NCBI RefSeq assembly: GCF_040117685.2
Contig: NZ_JBEDYP020000012.1
Span: forward strand, 558,001 to 622,000
DNA from: Gracilimonas sp040117685
GTDB lineage: Bacteria; Bacteroidota; Rhodothermia; Balneolales; Balneolaceae
DNA length: 64,000 nucleotides
Reading direction: 5' to 3'
Shown here: positions 53,415 to 62,078 of the stretch, one piece after another
How positions within the stretch are numbered: position 1 is the first letter of the stretch
How the letters are laid out: the number at the start of each line of letters is the position of its first letter
Translations under genes and position numbers: made by a program
Notes under the pieces: model-generated
What the model was told of the DNA's origin: nothing
Databases searched by the model: none
What the model saw: only the letters and a program-made list of their open reading frames with translations

Positions 53415-53996
53415 TTACATATCACCAGTAGTAATCGGAACGGCAATGGAAGTGTTACCCCAATGCAGGTTCAGGTGTGCTTTCGTGTCAGAAAGGGTAT
53501 CAAAGTAAATCATAAACCATTCTTCCATAGGGGCATCAGTATCAACCACAGCGGCCTCAACACGTACTTCATCCTGTGATTCATCATAACCATAGGCTCC
53601 CCAGGCTGGTGTTCCATCATCGCGGGTTAAGCCATTATTTAAGATTACCGTCCAGTCATCACCGGGAATTGTAAACAGGGTGTAGGTTCCCGCACCCACT
53701 TTACTTCCACCAAACATTACATCATCAGAGAAAGTAATGGTAGTTGATTCGTTCGCACCGGTTCTCCATACAGATCCGGCCGGAGCTAAAACGGCACCAT
53801 CGGTAAAATAACTTCTACTTTTAATACCCGGACGTCCGTACGTTACCGTAATTTGGGTAGTTCCCACAGTTTGACTTACCGTTGCGTTGGGGCTTGGGCG
53901 GGTTTCAGAGTTACCACGCTCCTGAGCCAGGGCAGATCCCGCTACAAAAAAAGTAGCAAGTACCAATAGAAAAGAACATTGTATTAGTTTCTTCAT
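53415..53996 (-). CDS. DUF2911-family secreted protein
   Basis: A 193-residue protein with a signal peptide (LVLATFFVAGSALAQE). The block ITVTYGRPGIKSRSYF and the later WRTGANESTTITF and GTYTLFTIP are DUF2911 signatures. Function unknown. It is followed by a bidirectional terminator, so it ends its transcription unit. 21 bp after the amidohydrolase gene, so the two are probably one operon. Confidence 0.9.
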   Translation of the reverse strand: MKKLIQCSFLLVLATFFVAGSALAQERGNSETRPSPNATVSQTVGTTQITVTYGRPGIKSRSYFTDGAVLAPAGSVWRTGANESTTITFSDDVMFGGSKVGAGTYTLFTIPGDDWTVILNNGLTRDDGTPAWGAYGYDESQDEVRVEAAVVDTDAPMEEWFMIYFDTLSDTKAHLNLHWGNTSIAVPITTGDM

Positions 53997-54017
53997 GATT
54001 CCTTGTGTTTATTTTGA

Positions 54018-55118
54018 TTAGTTGGTTTCAAATAAAGACTCATCAATATCAGGGATGATCTTTAGGGCGTTTTTGTAATACACTTTTTGTAACACTTCGT
54101 CCGGCAAATCCAATCCATACATTTGCCAAAAAGCATGGCGCCGGCGGAAATAATCGAAATACTCATCACTACTTTCCAGTACTCTGAAATAGGTGTGATA
54201 CTCGTGTGGGCGATAGGTGTCTTTCCCGAATAACAGGCGATCTTGGTACTTGATGAAAAACTCTTTAGCAAAACGGGGCTGGCGGCCAAGCTCGGCAATA
54301 ATGGCCGCCGTTTCGGTATATACATTCGGGAATTCGTCAAGGTGTTCGCCGAGTCGCTCCAGGTCGTTGGCCATCCAGCCGAAGTGAGCATTGATGAAGG
54401 TAGTTTCAGGGTGCTTGCGGAATACATTCCACTGCTCTTTCATCACTACTTCCCAGCTTGGGTAACGGGTAGAGTCCCCACGGTGGCGACTCGGGAACTG
54501 CTTCATTTCCAGCCAGCGTTCATTGTGCTCGTCGATAGGCTCCCAGAATACGGCGGGCTCTCCGGTATGTATGAGGACGGGCATTCCCAGCTCACCGGCT
54601 TTGGCCCAAACGGGGTCTATCCTCTGGTCGTCGGTGTGAACACGTTTTCCTTCAGAGTCCAGAACGGTTAATCCCAGGTTTTTGAAAATCTTTACTCCGC
54701 GTGCCCCGTTTTTATAGTCTTCTTCCAGTTGGGCAACAGCTCGCTCCGTCCACCCCGGTTCATCTATTCCATCAAAATCAATATTGGCAAAAACGATGAA
54801 ACGACCGGGAGCTTGTTTCTCCGCCGCATCAACCATTGCTTTTAAGGTTTCACCGGAACGACCACTCAGATTCACCAGCACTTTCATATTCAGGCTGTCC
54901 ATTTCTCGGGCGGTTTGCTTCAGGTCCATAGAAGCCATGCGCCATAGGTGGCTGTGGATATCAACAAAAGGATATTTTGCCTTCGTGATTTCCTCGCCCG
55001 GTACTACCAGCGTGGACTCAGGATCGTATTCCTCGAAGGTCATGGTGGTGTCGGCTTCCTGCGCAATTGCAGGGGAAATTAATAATATAGCGGGCAGTAA
55101 AAATGATAAATACTTCAT
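54018..55118 (-). CDS. Secreted amidohydrolase (Amidohydro_2 family)
   Basis: A 366-residue protein with a signal peptide (LLPAILLISPAIAQE). FVDIHSHLWRM gives the first metal-binding HxH, PVLIHTGEP and TTFINAHFGW further His residues, and LLFGKDTYRP the Asp. This is a TIM-barrel metal hydrolase or decarboxylase acting in the periplasm. Substrate unknown. Upstream of the DUF2911 gene and separated from msrA by a terminator. Confidence 0.87.
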   Translation of the reverse strand: MKYLSFLLPAILLISPAIAQEADTTMTFEEYDPESTLVVPGEEITKAKYPFVDIHSHLWRMASMDLKQTAREMDSLNMKVLVNLSGRSGETLKAMVDAAEKQAPGRFIVFANIDFDGIDEPGWTERAVAQLEEDYKNGARGVKIFKNLGLTVLDSEGKRVHTDDQRIDPVWAKAGELGMPVLIHTGEPAVFWEPIDEHNERWLEMKQFPSRHRGDSTRYPSWEVVMKEQWNVFRKHPETTFINAHFGWMANDLERLGEHLDEFPNVYTETAAIIAELGRQPRFAKEFFIKYQDRLLFGKDTYRPHEYHTYFRVLESSDEYFDYFRRRHAFWQMYGLDLPDEVLQKVYYKNALKIIPDIDESLFETN

Positions 55119-55173
55119 GTGTCAGTTAGTTATAAAATAATCCAGCACCCTATAATACATGTAGAAGAGCTAT

Positions 55174-55207
55174 AAAAAAAGTCCCGCACCTTACTAAAGT
55201 GCGGGAC
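55174..55207 (-). terminator. Intrinsic terminator after msrA
   Basis: GTCCCGCAC (55181-55189) pairs with GTGCGGGAC (55199-55207). Read on the - strand it runs into seven T residues (complement of 55174-55180). Confidence 0.88.
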
Positions 55208-55234
55208 TTAAAATTAACTGAGTAGAAAGTTATA

Positions 55235-55873
55235 TCAATTCACTTTCTCTCCATCCTTTAACAAATAGCTGAATTCTTTTTTGAATTTCTTCACCTTCGG
55301 AGCAATTACAAACGAGCAGTATCCGGCATTCGGGTTATTCTCGAAATAGTTCTGGTGGTAATTTTCGGCCACATAATAGTTCTCAAGCGGCTGAATTTTA
55401 GTCACAATCGGATCTTCCCAAAGGTCTGACTCGTCCGTTTTCTTTAGTGATTTCTCCGCTATTTCTTTTTGCTCTTCGTTGTGGTAAAAGATGACTGAGC
55501 GGTACATGGGGCCGATATCATTTCCCTGTCTGTTTAACGTAGTGGGATTATGGGTATGCCATAATATCTCCAAAAGCTCTTCGTAGCTGATAACTTCAGG
55601 ATTGTAGTGAATGCGGGCCACTTCGGCATGTCCGGTAGTGCCGGTTGTCACTTCTTTGTAAGAGGGGTTTTCAACATGACCGCCGGAGTATCCTGACTCT
55701 ACATATTCAATACCTTCTACCAATTCATAAATAGCTTCCACGCACCAAAAACATCCGGCACCAAAAGTAGCTTTCTCTAAATCTTTTTCTTTATTCATAT
55801 CCATATCCTGAGCTGATAATGATAATGTTGACAGGCTAAATAATAGTCCTGTTATAAAAAATGGTTTCACCAT
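55235..55873 (-). CDS. msrA: Peptide-methionine (S)-S-oxide reductase, exported
   Basis: A 212-residue MsrA with a signal peptide (FFITGLLFSLSTLSLSAQD), so it should repair oxidised methionine outside the cytoplasm. FGAGCFWCVEAIYE holds the catalytic Cys41. SGYSGGHVENPSYKEV, TGHAEVARIHYN and LLEILWHTHNPTT complete the family blocks. It is a single-gene unit with its own terminator. With sodC it points to defence against envelope oxidation. Confidence 0.95.
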   Translation of the reverse strand: MVKPFFITGLLFSLSTLSLSAQDMDMNKEKDLEKATFGAGCFWCVEAIYELVEGIEYVESGYSGGHVENPSYKEVTTGTTGHAEVARIHYNPEVISYEELLEILWHTHNPTTLNRQGNDIGPMYRSVIFYHNEEQKEIAEKSLKKTDESDLWEDPIVTKIQPLENYYVAENYHQNYFENNPNAGYCSFVIAPKVKKFKKEFSYLLKDGEKVN

Positions 55874-56192
55874 AACAACCTATTCTTATTTGTGGTTCTT
55901 GGATTAGACAACATTAATCTTGATTCTATTACGGGGTCAAAACAAACAACCTGCAAGAATTCGTTTCCTTAAAGCAGAATCAAGTTATTTCCATAATACA
56001 ATACGTGTTTTTGTAGAAATCAGATTGGATACAAAAATTAAGGTGTTGTTTTGAGTAAACACGTGAAATCATTTCCTGCCCGTAGAGGCACGATGCATTG
56101 TGCCTCTACGGGCAGGGGAGAGACAATTATTATTTGAGGTATTGATGGAAGGGGATTATAATAAGGTAAAGAACAAGAGAATCGGGTAATCA
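55874..56192. other. Intergenic stretch upstream of the RAYT gene
   Basis: No gene seen. It contains the msrA promoter region and one palindrome at 56075-56116 that belongs with the downstream transposase. Confidence 0.6.
56075..56116. repeat. REP-like palindrome upstream of the transposase gene
   Basis: CCTGCCCGTAGAGGCAC (56075-56091) pairs perfectly with 56100-56116 around the 8-base loop GATGCATT. The GTAGAG...GATGCAT...CTCTAC core recurs inside the nearby transposase gene, which marks it as the probable substrate of that enzyme. Confidence 0.85.
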
Positions 56193-56768
56193 ATGTCAAA
56201 ATTTCGGGGTAAATATAGACTCAAGTCTAACCGATGGGAATATTGGGATTATAAAAATCCGGGCGCCTATTTTGTTACCATTTGCACTAAGAACAGAAAA
56301 CATTTCTTTGGCGAAATAGATAAAGGCATAATGGCTTTGACTGAGATTGGAGCAATAGCTGAATCTGAATGGAAGAAAACACCGGAGATCCGCAAAGATA
56401 TGAATATTTCATTGGGTGAATTTGTGATCATGCCTGATCATATGCACGGGATCATTATTATTGGAAATAATGAATTTAATACACCAGAAAAAACATCCAA
56501 CCCCGGTAGAGACGCGATGCATAGTATCTCTACCGGGGTTGAAAATAAAAATGATTCACAAAAACGATTTGGGCCACAACGTAAAAACCTGGCCTCAATC
56601 ATTCGTGGTTATAAATCGGCAGTAACCATTCGTTCCCGAAAGATAAATCCTGAATTTTGCTGGCAATCAAATTACCATGACCGGGTGATCAGAAACTATA
56701 GGGAGTACAATTATATTGCTGATTATATCTTCGACAATGTTCGGCGCTGGGAATTGAATGTGTCGTAG
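56193..56768 (+). CDS. REP-associated tyrosine transposase (RAYT, Y1/IS200-like)
   Basis: A 191-residue HUH single-strand transposase relative. GAYFVTICTKNRKHFFG is the first block, PDHMHGIIIIGN the His-x-His metal motif, and YHDRVIRNYREYNYIADYI contains the catalytic tyrosine. RAYTs act on REP palindromes and are thought to spread or maintain them. A REP-like palindrome lies 77 bp upstream and a related one lies in frame inside this gene. There are no IS ends, so it behaves as a resident gene. The start at MSKFRGKYRLKSNRW fits the family. Confidence 0.93.
   Translation: MSKFRGKYRLKSNRWEYWDYKNPGAYFVTICTKNRKHFFGEIDKGIMALTEIGAIAESEWKKTPEIRKDMNISLGEFVIMPDHMHGIIIIGNNEFNTPEKTSNPGRDAMHSISTGVENKNDSQKRFGPQRKNLASIIRGYKSAVTIRSRKINPEFCWQSNYHDRVIRNYREYNYIADYIFDNVRRWELNVS
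56499..56540. repeat. REP-like palindrome inside the transposase coding sequence
   Basis: AACCCCGGTAGAGA (56499-56512) pairs perfectly with TCTCTACCGGGGTT (56527-56540), with the CGATGCAT loop motif of the upstream element. It codes for about 14 residues (NPGRDAMHSISTGV) in a variable stretch between the HUH motif and the catalytic Tyr. The frame is kept. Confidence 0.85.
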
Positions 56769-56828
56769 TAGCTGAAATTTCTGTGTCTATATAAACTCGA
56801 AACCAATTCTAACAACGGTACAAGTCAT

Positions 56829-56862
56829 AAAAAAAGCCCGTCTCTTGAATAAGAAACGGGCT
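56829..56862 (-). terminator. Intrinsic terminator after tRNA-Leu
   Basis: AGCCCGT (56835-56841) pairs with ACGGGCT (56856-56862), extended by TCTT/AAGA. On the - strand it ends in a run of seven T residues. Confidence 0.88.
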
Positions 56863-56873
56863 GGATAATTAAG

Positions 56874-56957
56874 TGCTCACGAGAGGAATCGAACCTCCAC
56901 GGCCGTTAGGCCATACGCCCCTCAAGCGCACGCGTCTACCAGTTCCGCCACGTGAGC
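56874..56957 (-). tRNA. tRNA-Leu (anticodon GAG)
   Basis: An 84-nt class II tRNA on the - strand. The acceptor arm is GCTCACG/CGTGAGC, the D arm contains GGCGGAACTGGTAGAC, and the anticodon loop TTGAGGG reads GAG for CTC/CTT codons. A long variable arm (GGCC...GGCC) and the T arm with GTTCGATTC follow. The discriminator is A. CCA is not encoded, so it is added after transcription. Confidence 0.95.
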
Positions 56958-57022
56958 ATTGGTAGTAAATGAAGGGCGACAAAGATAGCACTTTTAGCTT
57001 TCAAAATTCAATGCATTCCCAC

Positions 57023-57055
57023 AAAAAAACCCATCCAATTTAATGAATGGGTTTT
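57023..57055 (-). terminator. Terminator after the TPR-dNK-fol-dnaA - strand run
   Basis: AAAACCCAT (57026-57034) pairs with ATGGGTTTT (57047-57055); read on the - strand it ends in seven T residues (complement of 57023-57029). It precedes the tRNA. Confidence 0.75.
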
Positions 57056-57149
57056 GCTGAGTGTACATCCGTTCAGATATTCACTTCAGGCTTAGGCGAA
57101 TTGTTATTATGCAATCATAAGACGATTGCCTCTGGCCTTTAGTTGTATA

Positions 57150-57701
57150 TCAAATTTCGTCATCTTCGAGCTGGCGCTTGGCGTACTCATTCTCGGGGTC
57201 AATCTTCAGCGCTTGCTCGTAGTAGGTGCGCGCTTTATCGGTTTGGCCTCCTTTATTGATCATATCGCCCATCAGAATCCAGTTTTCGGCATCTTTGGGA
57301 TCTTTTTTGATGCGTTCGATCAGGTAAGGGATGGCTTCCTGTCCGCGGTCGGTCATCAGCATCAACATCACTTTGTTTCGGTGAGCGGCTGAGGTGTCGC
57401 TCAATTCAATTGCTTTGTCAAAATCTTCTTCGGCTCCATCCAGTTTTTCAAGCTGCATCCGAACGTTACCGCGAAGATTGTAGTAGGCAGCGTTGTCATC
57501 GTCCAGCTCCAGTGCCTTTTCAATAGCTTCGATGCTGTGACTCCACTGGTTTAGCTGCTGCATAACCAGGGCTTCAAGGTACCAGGCCTCGTGAGAATCC
57601 GGCTGCTCTTTTTGTAATTCTCTTGCCACATCAAGGGCGTAATCGATGTCTTTTTCCCTTAATAATTCAAATCCTTTGTTCAGTTTCTCTTCGAAATTCA
57701 T
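57150..57701 (-). CDS. TPR-repeat protein
   Basis: A 183-residue cytoplasmic protein made of about four tetratricopeptide units (AWYLEALVMQQLNQWSHSIEA, AAYYNLRGNVRMQLEKLDGAEE, AENWILMGDMINKGGQTDKARTY). No signal peptide. These repeats form protein-binding scaffolds; the partner is unknown. Last gene of the - strand run, 9 bp after the DUF4834 gene. Confidence 0.85.
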   Translation of the reverse strand: MNFEEKLNKGFELLREKDIDYALDVARELQKEQPDSHEAWYLEALVMQQLNQWSHSIEAIEKALELDDDNAAYYNLRGNVRMQLEKLDGAEEDFDKAIELSDTSAAHRNKVMLMLMTDRGQEAIPYLIERIKKDPKDAENWILMGDMINKGGQTDKARTYYEQALKIDPENEYAKRQLEDDEI

Positions 57702-57710
57702 GGAGTTTGT

Positions 57711-57899
57711 TTAATTGTCTTTATTTGAAAGATCTTCGTATTCCGCATCTTCAATTTCATCAAAGCGATTTCGCCGGCTTCTCGACCCGCCGCTAAACGG
57801 GTTGAAGTTTTGCTGTCGTTTATTGGAAGGTAAGAACAATCGATTGATATATCTCACCAATAGGAAAAATACAATGCTAAAAAATATAAACTTAAGCAT
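57711..57899 (-). CDS. DUF4834-like small membrane protein
   Basis: A 62-residue protein with one N-terminal helix (LKFIFFSIVFFLLVRYINRLF) and a polar tail ending in acidic residues. The FNPFSGGSRSRRNRFDEIEDAEYEDL tail resembles DUF4834 proteins of Bacteroidota. Function unknown. It begins 5 bp after the dNK gene, so it is translated with it. Confidence 0.75.
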   Translation of the reverse strand: MLKFIFFSIVFFLLVRYINRLFLPSNKRQQNFNPFSGGSRSRRNRFDEIEDAEYEDLSNKDN

Positions 57900-57904
57900 G
57901 GTTC

Positions 57905-58546
57905 TCAGGGGGCAATATGAATGTGTGTATTAGTATGAACCGGCTTTTCAAAAATCTGTTCTTCGATGTAATCCAGATGCTCTTTATTATTGACAAAATC
58001 TATCTCCGAAGCATTCAAAACAATGAGCGGTGCACGGTTATAATGATGGAAAAAATGATTGTACGCATCATTCAGCTCCTTCAGGTATTCAGGGGTGATG
58101 TTCCGCTCATAATCACGCCCGCGACTCTCAATGTTCTCCATAAGCCGGTCCACCGATGACTGTATAAAAATAATGAGGTCAGGCTGGGCTGCAATTCCTG
58201 TCATTATGTTAAAGATGTTGTCGTACAGGGCCAGTTCATCCTGGTCGAGGTTCAGTCGGGCAAAAATCCGGTCCTTATCAAAAATGTAATCAGAGATGGT
58301 AAACTGGTGGAACAAGTCCTGACTCATCATATTCTGCTGTTGCTTAAAACGACTTGCCAAAAAAGCCAGCTGGGTCTGGAAAGCATAACGCTCGCGGTCT
58401 TCATAAAATTTTGGGAGGAAGGGGTTGTCTTCAAATTCCTCGAGCACCAATCGGGCGTTTTGTCGCTCAGCCAATAGGGTTGCGAGCGAAGTTTTTCCAG
58501 CTCCAATTACGCCTTCAATGGCAATAAAATCATAAGAATTGGACAT
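57905..58546 (-). CDS. Deoxynucleoside kinase
   Basis: A 213-residue dNK-family enzyme. IEGVIGAGKTSLATLLAERQN is the P-loop, NPFLPKFYEDRERYAFQTQLAFL the substrate helix, and ESRGRDYERNITPEYLKELNDAYNHFF the LID region (RxRxxE-type ending). It phosphorylates a deoxynucleoside, probably deoxyadenosine or deoxyguanosine, for salvage. 3 bp after folK, in the same operon. Confidence 0.9.
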   Translation of the reverse strand: MSNSYDFIAIEGVIGAGKTSLATLLAERQNARLVLEEFEDNPFLPKFYEDRERYAFQTQLAFLASRFKQQQNMMSQDLFHQFTISDYIFDKDRIFARLNLDQDELALYDNIFNIMTGIAAQPDLIIFIQSSVDRLMENIESRGRDYERNITPEYLKELNDAYNHFFHHYNRAPLIVLNASEIDFVNNKEHLDYIEEQIFEKPVHTNTHIHIAP

Positions 58547-58549
58547 CAG

Positions 58550-59038
58550 CTACCAGTTCAAGGTTGTTCTAACAATTTCGAGATCCGGGGCCTGTTCTAT
58601 TAAGGTATCCACGTGCTGAGCGGAAACGGGATCTTTCCAGTCTGGAAAAATGTCTTTTAAAGGCAATAGAACAAACAAACGCCGGGTATATTCCTGATGG
58701 GGAATGATAAGGGTATCTGTTTCAACGACCAAGTTATCATAGGCAATTATATCCAAATCGATGGTGCGCGCTGTCCACTTGGGATAGCGGGAAGGGCGTC
58801 CCTGTTTTTTCTCCTGAGCTTTGAGTTCGTTGAATAATTGTTCAGGGGGGAGTTCGGTTTGAATAACAATCACTCCGTTCAAAAAATCATTCTCAGAAGG
58901 ACCAACGGGCTCCGACTTATAAATCACGGAAGTAAGAATACCATTCTCAGAAAGAGATTCCAGGAATGAGGCGGCTTTTTGAAGCTGTCGGTGAGGATGA
59001 TGTAGATTTGAACCCAGCGCAATAACTACCTGGGCCAT
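58550..59038 (-). CDS. folK: 2-amino-4-hydroxy-6-hydroxymethyldihydropteridine pyrophosphokinase
   Basis: A 162-residue HPPK. VIALGSNLHHPHRQLQKAASFL starts the fold, and RPSRYPKWTARTIDLDIIAYDNL holds the RxxR...DLDI metal-binding motif, with IPHQEYTRRLFVLLPL after it. It makes the pyrophosphorylated pterin for folate synthesis. The start overlaps the end of folB by 13 bp, matching a folB-folK pair. Confidence 0.95.
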   Translation of the reverse strand: MAQVVIALGSNLHHPHRQLQKAASFLESLSENGILTSVIYKSEPVGPSENDFLNGVIVIQTELPPEQLFNELKAQEKKQGRPSRYPKWTARTIDLDIIAYDNLVVETDTLIIPHQEYTRRLFVLLPLKDIFPDWKDPVSAQHVDTLIEQAPDLEIVRTTLNW

Positions 59039-59385
59039 GACATCCTCGCTTCGGTGAATTCAGTTGTTGAAGATAGAGGAGGGGAAAGTTTGCGGACACC
59101 TACTTCAAACCGGGAATGTTGAGGAAACTGTTCCGAAATAGCTGTTCCTATTTGAAAACATAAATGCTCGATCAGATCAACCGAATCGCCTTCCATAACA
59201 TCAGTACATATCTGGTGAACCTGCGTATAATCGATGGCGTCAGAAAGTTGATCGGATTCACCAGCCGTTGAAAGGTCAGCCTCAAAAATGACATCTACTT
59301 CAAAATCGTTGCCCTCTTTTTTTTCATGTTCATGCACTCCGTGAAATGCTCTGAACTTCATCCCTTTGATGGTGAGGGTATCCAT
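59026..59385 (-). CDS. folB: Dihydroneopterin aldolase
   Basis: A 119-residue FolB. MKFRAFHGVHEHEKKEGNDFEVDV contains the catalytic His-Gly motif region, and IDYTQVHQICTDVME and DLIEHLCFQIGTAI follow. It cleaves dihydroneopterin in folate synthesis. 3 bp after dnaA and overlapping folK by 13 bp. Confidence 0.94.
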   Translation of the reverse strand: MDTLTIKGMKFRAFHGVHEHEKKEGNDFEVDVIFEADLSTAGESDQLSDAIDYTQVHQICTDVMEGDSVDLIEHLCFQIGTAISEQFPQHSRFEVGVRKLSPPLSSTTEFTEARMSWPR

Positions 59386-59388
59386 AAA

Positions 59389-60834
59389 TTACAGGCTGGC
59401 AACTTCAATACGCTGATGAAGTTCTTCTACCATACGCTTGTGTTTAGCACTGGTTGAGATCCGTTCTTCCACCGTTGAAATGGCATGGATTACCGTAGAG
59501 TGATCACGTCCGCCAAAATGAAGTCCGATAGTTTTCAGGCTGGACTTGGTGAACTTTTTCGATAAATACATCGCAATCTGGCGGGCTTCCACAATTTCCT
59601 GCTTTCTGGTTTTCTCACGCACTTTGTTGGTGTCGATACCAAAATAATCACACACATAATTTTGAATGGATTCGATAGAAATCTGTGTGTTCGATTCTTT
59701 CACCATATCCTTAAGCACACGCTTAGCCATGGCGAGATCGATGTCATCTATATTCTGCAGGGAAGCGTGGGCTAATAATTTAATGATGGCTCCTTCCAAA
59801 TCCCGGACGTTTGATTTGAAGTTATGCGCGATGAACTCGATAATCTGCGGGTCAATCTCGATACCGTTATCATTTGCCTTGCGCTCAAGGATAGCATAGC
59901 GTGTTTCATATTCCGGCATTTTCAGGTCGGCACTTAATCCCCAGCTGAAACGGGAAATCAGTCGTTCTTCAATATCAGGTACATCTTTAGGAGCACGGTC
60001 ACTGCTTAAAATAATTTGTTTTCCATCCTGGTGAAGCGCGTTAAAAATGTGGAAGAACTCCTCCTGAGTTTTCTCCTTCCCGCTGAAAAACTGAATGTCA
60101 TCTACCATTAACACGTCAATGTTGCGGTAGAACATGGAGAACTCGCTGGCGCGGTTATTCCTGATGGCGTGTACAAACTCGTTAGTGAAAGCCTCCGAAG
60201 ATATATAAAGGACGGACTTCTCTTCTCCGAACTTCTCCTTAATCTTATTACCAATGCTCTGCACCAAATGCGTTTTTCCTAAACCGGTTGGGCCATAAAC
60301 AAAAAATGGATTAAAGGAATTACTACCGGGGTTGTCGGCGATGGCCATGGCAGCGGAACGGGCGAGGCGGTTACAGTCGCCTTCAATAAAGCGCTCAAAT
60401 ACGTAATTGTTGTTGAGGTTGGAATCGATTTTGGTTTTTCGGATTCCCGGAATCACAAAAGGATTTTCAATGCGGTCGGGGTGGTACTCCGGATAGCCAT
60501 TTGATTCCTGAGGTTGGACCGGGCCCATAGGTCGTTGTGGCATTCGGACCGAGCGATTGTGCTCAAACTGATCCGACTTTTCCATGACAATGGAGTACTC
60601 TAATTTACCTTCCGGACCAAGTACTTTTGCTAGGGTAGAACGAAGCATATTATAGTAGTGCTCTTCCAGCCATTCGTACCAAAACTGACTGGGTACCTGA
60701 ACGGTGAGTGTATTGTCTTTCAGAGACACCGGCTTAATCGGCTCAAACCAGGATTTATACTTCTGATAGCTAATGTTGTCCTTAATAATATCCAGGCATT
60801 TATCCCATGCCGATTCAACCGAAAGCTCGTGCAA
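59389..60834 (-). CDS. dnaA: Chromosomal replication initiator protein DnaA
   Basis: A 481-residue protein that binds DnaA boxes and opens the origin. Domain I is at about 1-85, a Pro-rich linker at about 90-125 and the AAA+ domain at about 140-350. The Walker A motif VYGPTGLGKTHLV starts at residue 179, with the Walker B motif VLMVDDIQFFSGK. The last part carries the box-binding signature GLHFGGRDHSTVIHAISTVEE. It is first in a transcript with folB, folK and dNK. DnaA boxes lie in the gap just upstream and may provide self-regulation. Confidence 0.97.
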   Translation of the reverse strand: MHELSVESAWDKCLDIIKDNISYQKYKSWFEPIKPVSLKDNTLTVQVPSQFWYEWLEEHYYNMLRSTLAKVLGPEGKLEYSIVMEKSDQFEHNRSVRMPQRPMGPVQPQESNGYPEYHPDRIENPFVIPGIRKTKIDSNLNNNYVFERFIEGDCNRLARSAAMAIADNPGSNSFNPFFVYGPTGLGKTHLVQSIGNKIKEKFGEEKSVLYISSEAFTNEFVHAIRNNRASEFSMFYRNIDVLMVDDIQFFSGKEKTQEEFFHIFNALHQDGKQIILSSDRAPKDVPDIEERLISRFSWGLSADLKMPEYETRYAILERKANDNGIEIDPQIIEFIAHNFKSNVRDLEGAIIKLLAHASLQNIDDIDLAMAKRVLKDMVKESNTQISIESIQNYVCDYFGIDTNKVREKTRKQEIVEARQIAMYLSKKFTKSSLKTIGLHFGGRDHSTVIHAISTVEERISTSAKHKRMVEELHQRIEVASL

Positions 60835-61214
60835 TTTCCCTAATCCCCCTTACAGGTGTTCTTAATATTGTCAGATCAAACCAAAACCAGTTATCCACAA
60901 GAAGAAGTGCGTATGCTGATTTTGTTCTGCTGAGAAAATGGCAATTTATCGGGCACTTGTCAAACGGCAGCCCGCCTATTTTCGAAAAGTTATCCACATT
61001 GTAAAATAAAAAGTAATGCATTGTGCAGCAGTAACTTATGGGATTTGATAAAAAATTCTAAAGTTCTTCTTGACAGCGGTTAACATTGCCGTAACACTGA
61101 ATTAACCTTGATCAGAAAGAAAGGGAGTAAAAAAGAAGTTTTTTTCCACAAGTTTTCCACATTTTTAAAATGAATAGAAAAACTCAGAAAGTGATTTAAA
61201 AAATAAGCTTTAAG
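60835..61214. other. Candidate replication origin upstream of dnaA
   Basis: A gene-free 380-bp gap between dnaA and prmC. Perfect DnaA boxes TTATCCACA are at 60891-60899 and 60990-60998, and one-mismatch TTTTCCACA copies at 61142-61150 and 61153-61161. The right half is AT-rich. Position beside dnaA and clustered boxes fit an origin or a DnaA-autoregulated promoter; only strand-bias or marker-frequency data could decide. Confidence 0.55.
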
Positions 61215-62075
61215 TCAAGCTTTTTTTGCTTTTAAAAATCGGGTTTTTTGCCCGTAATCATTTTTCAATTCAGCGGCCCAGTTTGCCTGATCAAAAAGGC
61301 CCAGTACTTCACTGCTATTATGCTCGTGAAGCTCCAGAAAAACGGTTCCATCGGGAGATAATATACCCGAGCTTAACTGCTCCAAAGCCCCGTACATTTG
61401 TGCTGTTGATTCACAAAATAATGCTTCCTCAGGTTCATAATCTTTTACCTCTTTATCGAGCACAGATTTTTCGTTGTGCAGGATATAAGGCGGGTTCGAA
61501 ATGATGAGGTCAAACGAGCGGTCTGAAAAAGCCACAGGGTTGAAAAGATCATCCTTGGCAAATGTGATGTCAACCTCACTGTGCGCGGCATTTTTTTTGG
61601 CAATTGATAACGCCTTATCAGAAATATCAGATGCAAAAACGTCCCAATCCGGCCGGGCCTTTTTTAGAGCTACAGGAATACAACCGGAACCGGTTCCAAC
61701 ATCCAGGACCGTGAGAGCTTCACCCCGGGGATGGAGTTCCAGAATCCAGGCTACGAGTTCTTCCGTTTCCTGCCGGGGAATAAGAACTCCGGGTTCCACC
61801 AGTATCTGGACATCATGAAAATCGGTATGGCCGGTAATATATTGAAGAGGCTCGTGCGTGGCGCGTCGTTTTACCAAAGGACGCAACTCATCCAGTTCTT
61901 CAGCAGTTAGTGGACGATCATAGATTAAATAAAGGTCCAGCCGTTTTACGGAAAGCACATCGGAAAGGAGCCACTCAATGCTCATTCTCGGGGACTTGAC
62001 GTTTTTTTCTTCAAAAAACCCGGTCGCCCATTCCAGCATGCTAAGAACCGTCCATTCGGAAGGTGCCTGGGGCAT
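61215..62075 (-). CDS. prmC: Peptide chain release factor N5-glutamine methyltransferase
   Basis: A 286-residue SAM-dependent enzyme that methylates the GGQ glutamine of release factors. The N-terminal helical domain includes SPRMSIEWLLSDVL. VLDVGTGSGCIPVALKKARP is the SAM loop, and DLIISNPPYILHNEKSV has the NPPY catalytic motif. Length is normal. Its stop lies beside the candidate origin. 3 bp after the gene upstream on the same strand. Confidence 0.94.
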   Translation of the reverse strand: MPQAPSEWTVLSMLEWATGFFEEKNVKSPRMSIEWLLSDVLSVKRLDLYLIYDRPLTAEELDELRPLVKRRATHEPLQYITGHTDFHDVQILVEPGVLIPRQETEELVAWILELHPRGEALTVLDVGTGSGCIPVALKKARPDWDVFASDISDKALSIAKKNAAHSEVDITFAKDDLFNPVAFSDRSFDLIISNPPYILHNEKSVLDKEVKDYEPEEALFCESTAQMYGALEQLSSGILSPDGTVFLELHEHNSSEVLGLFDQANWAAELKNDYGQKTRFLKAKKA

Positions 62076-62078
62076 GAA

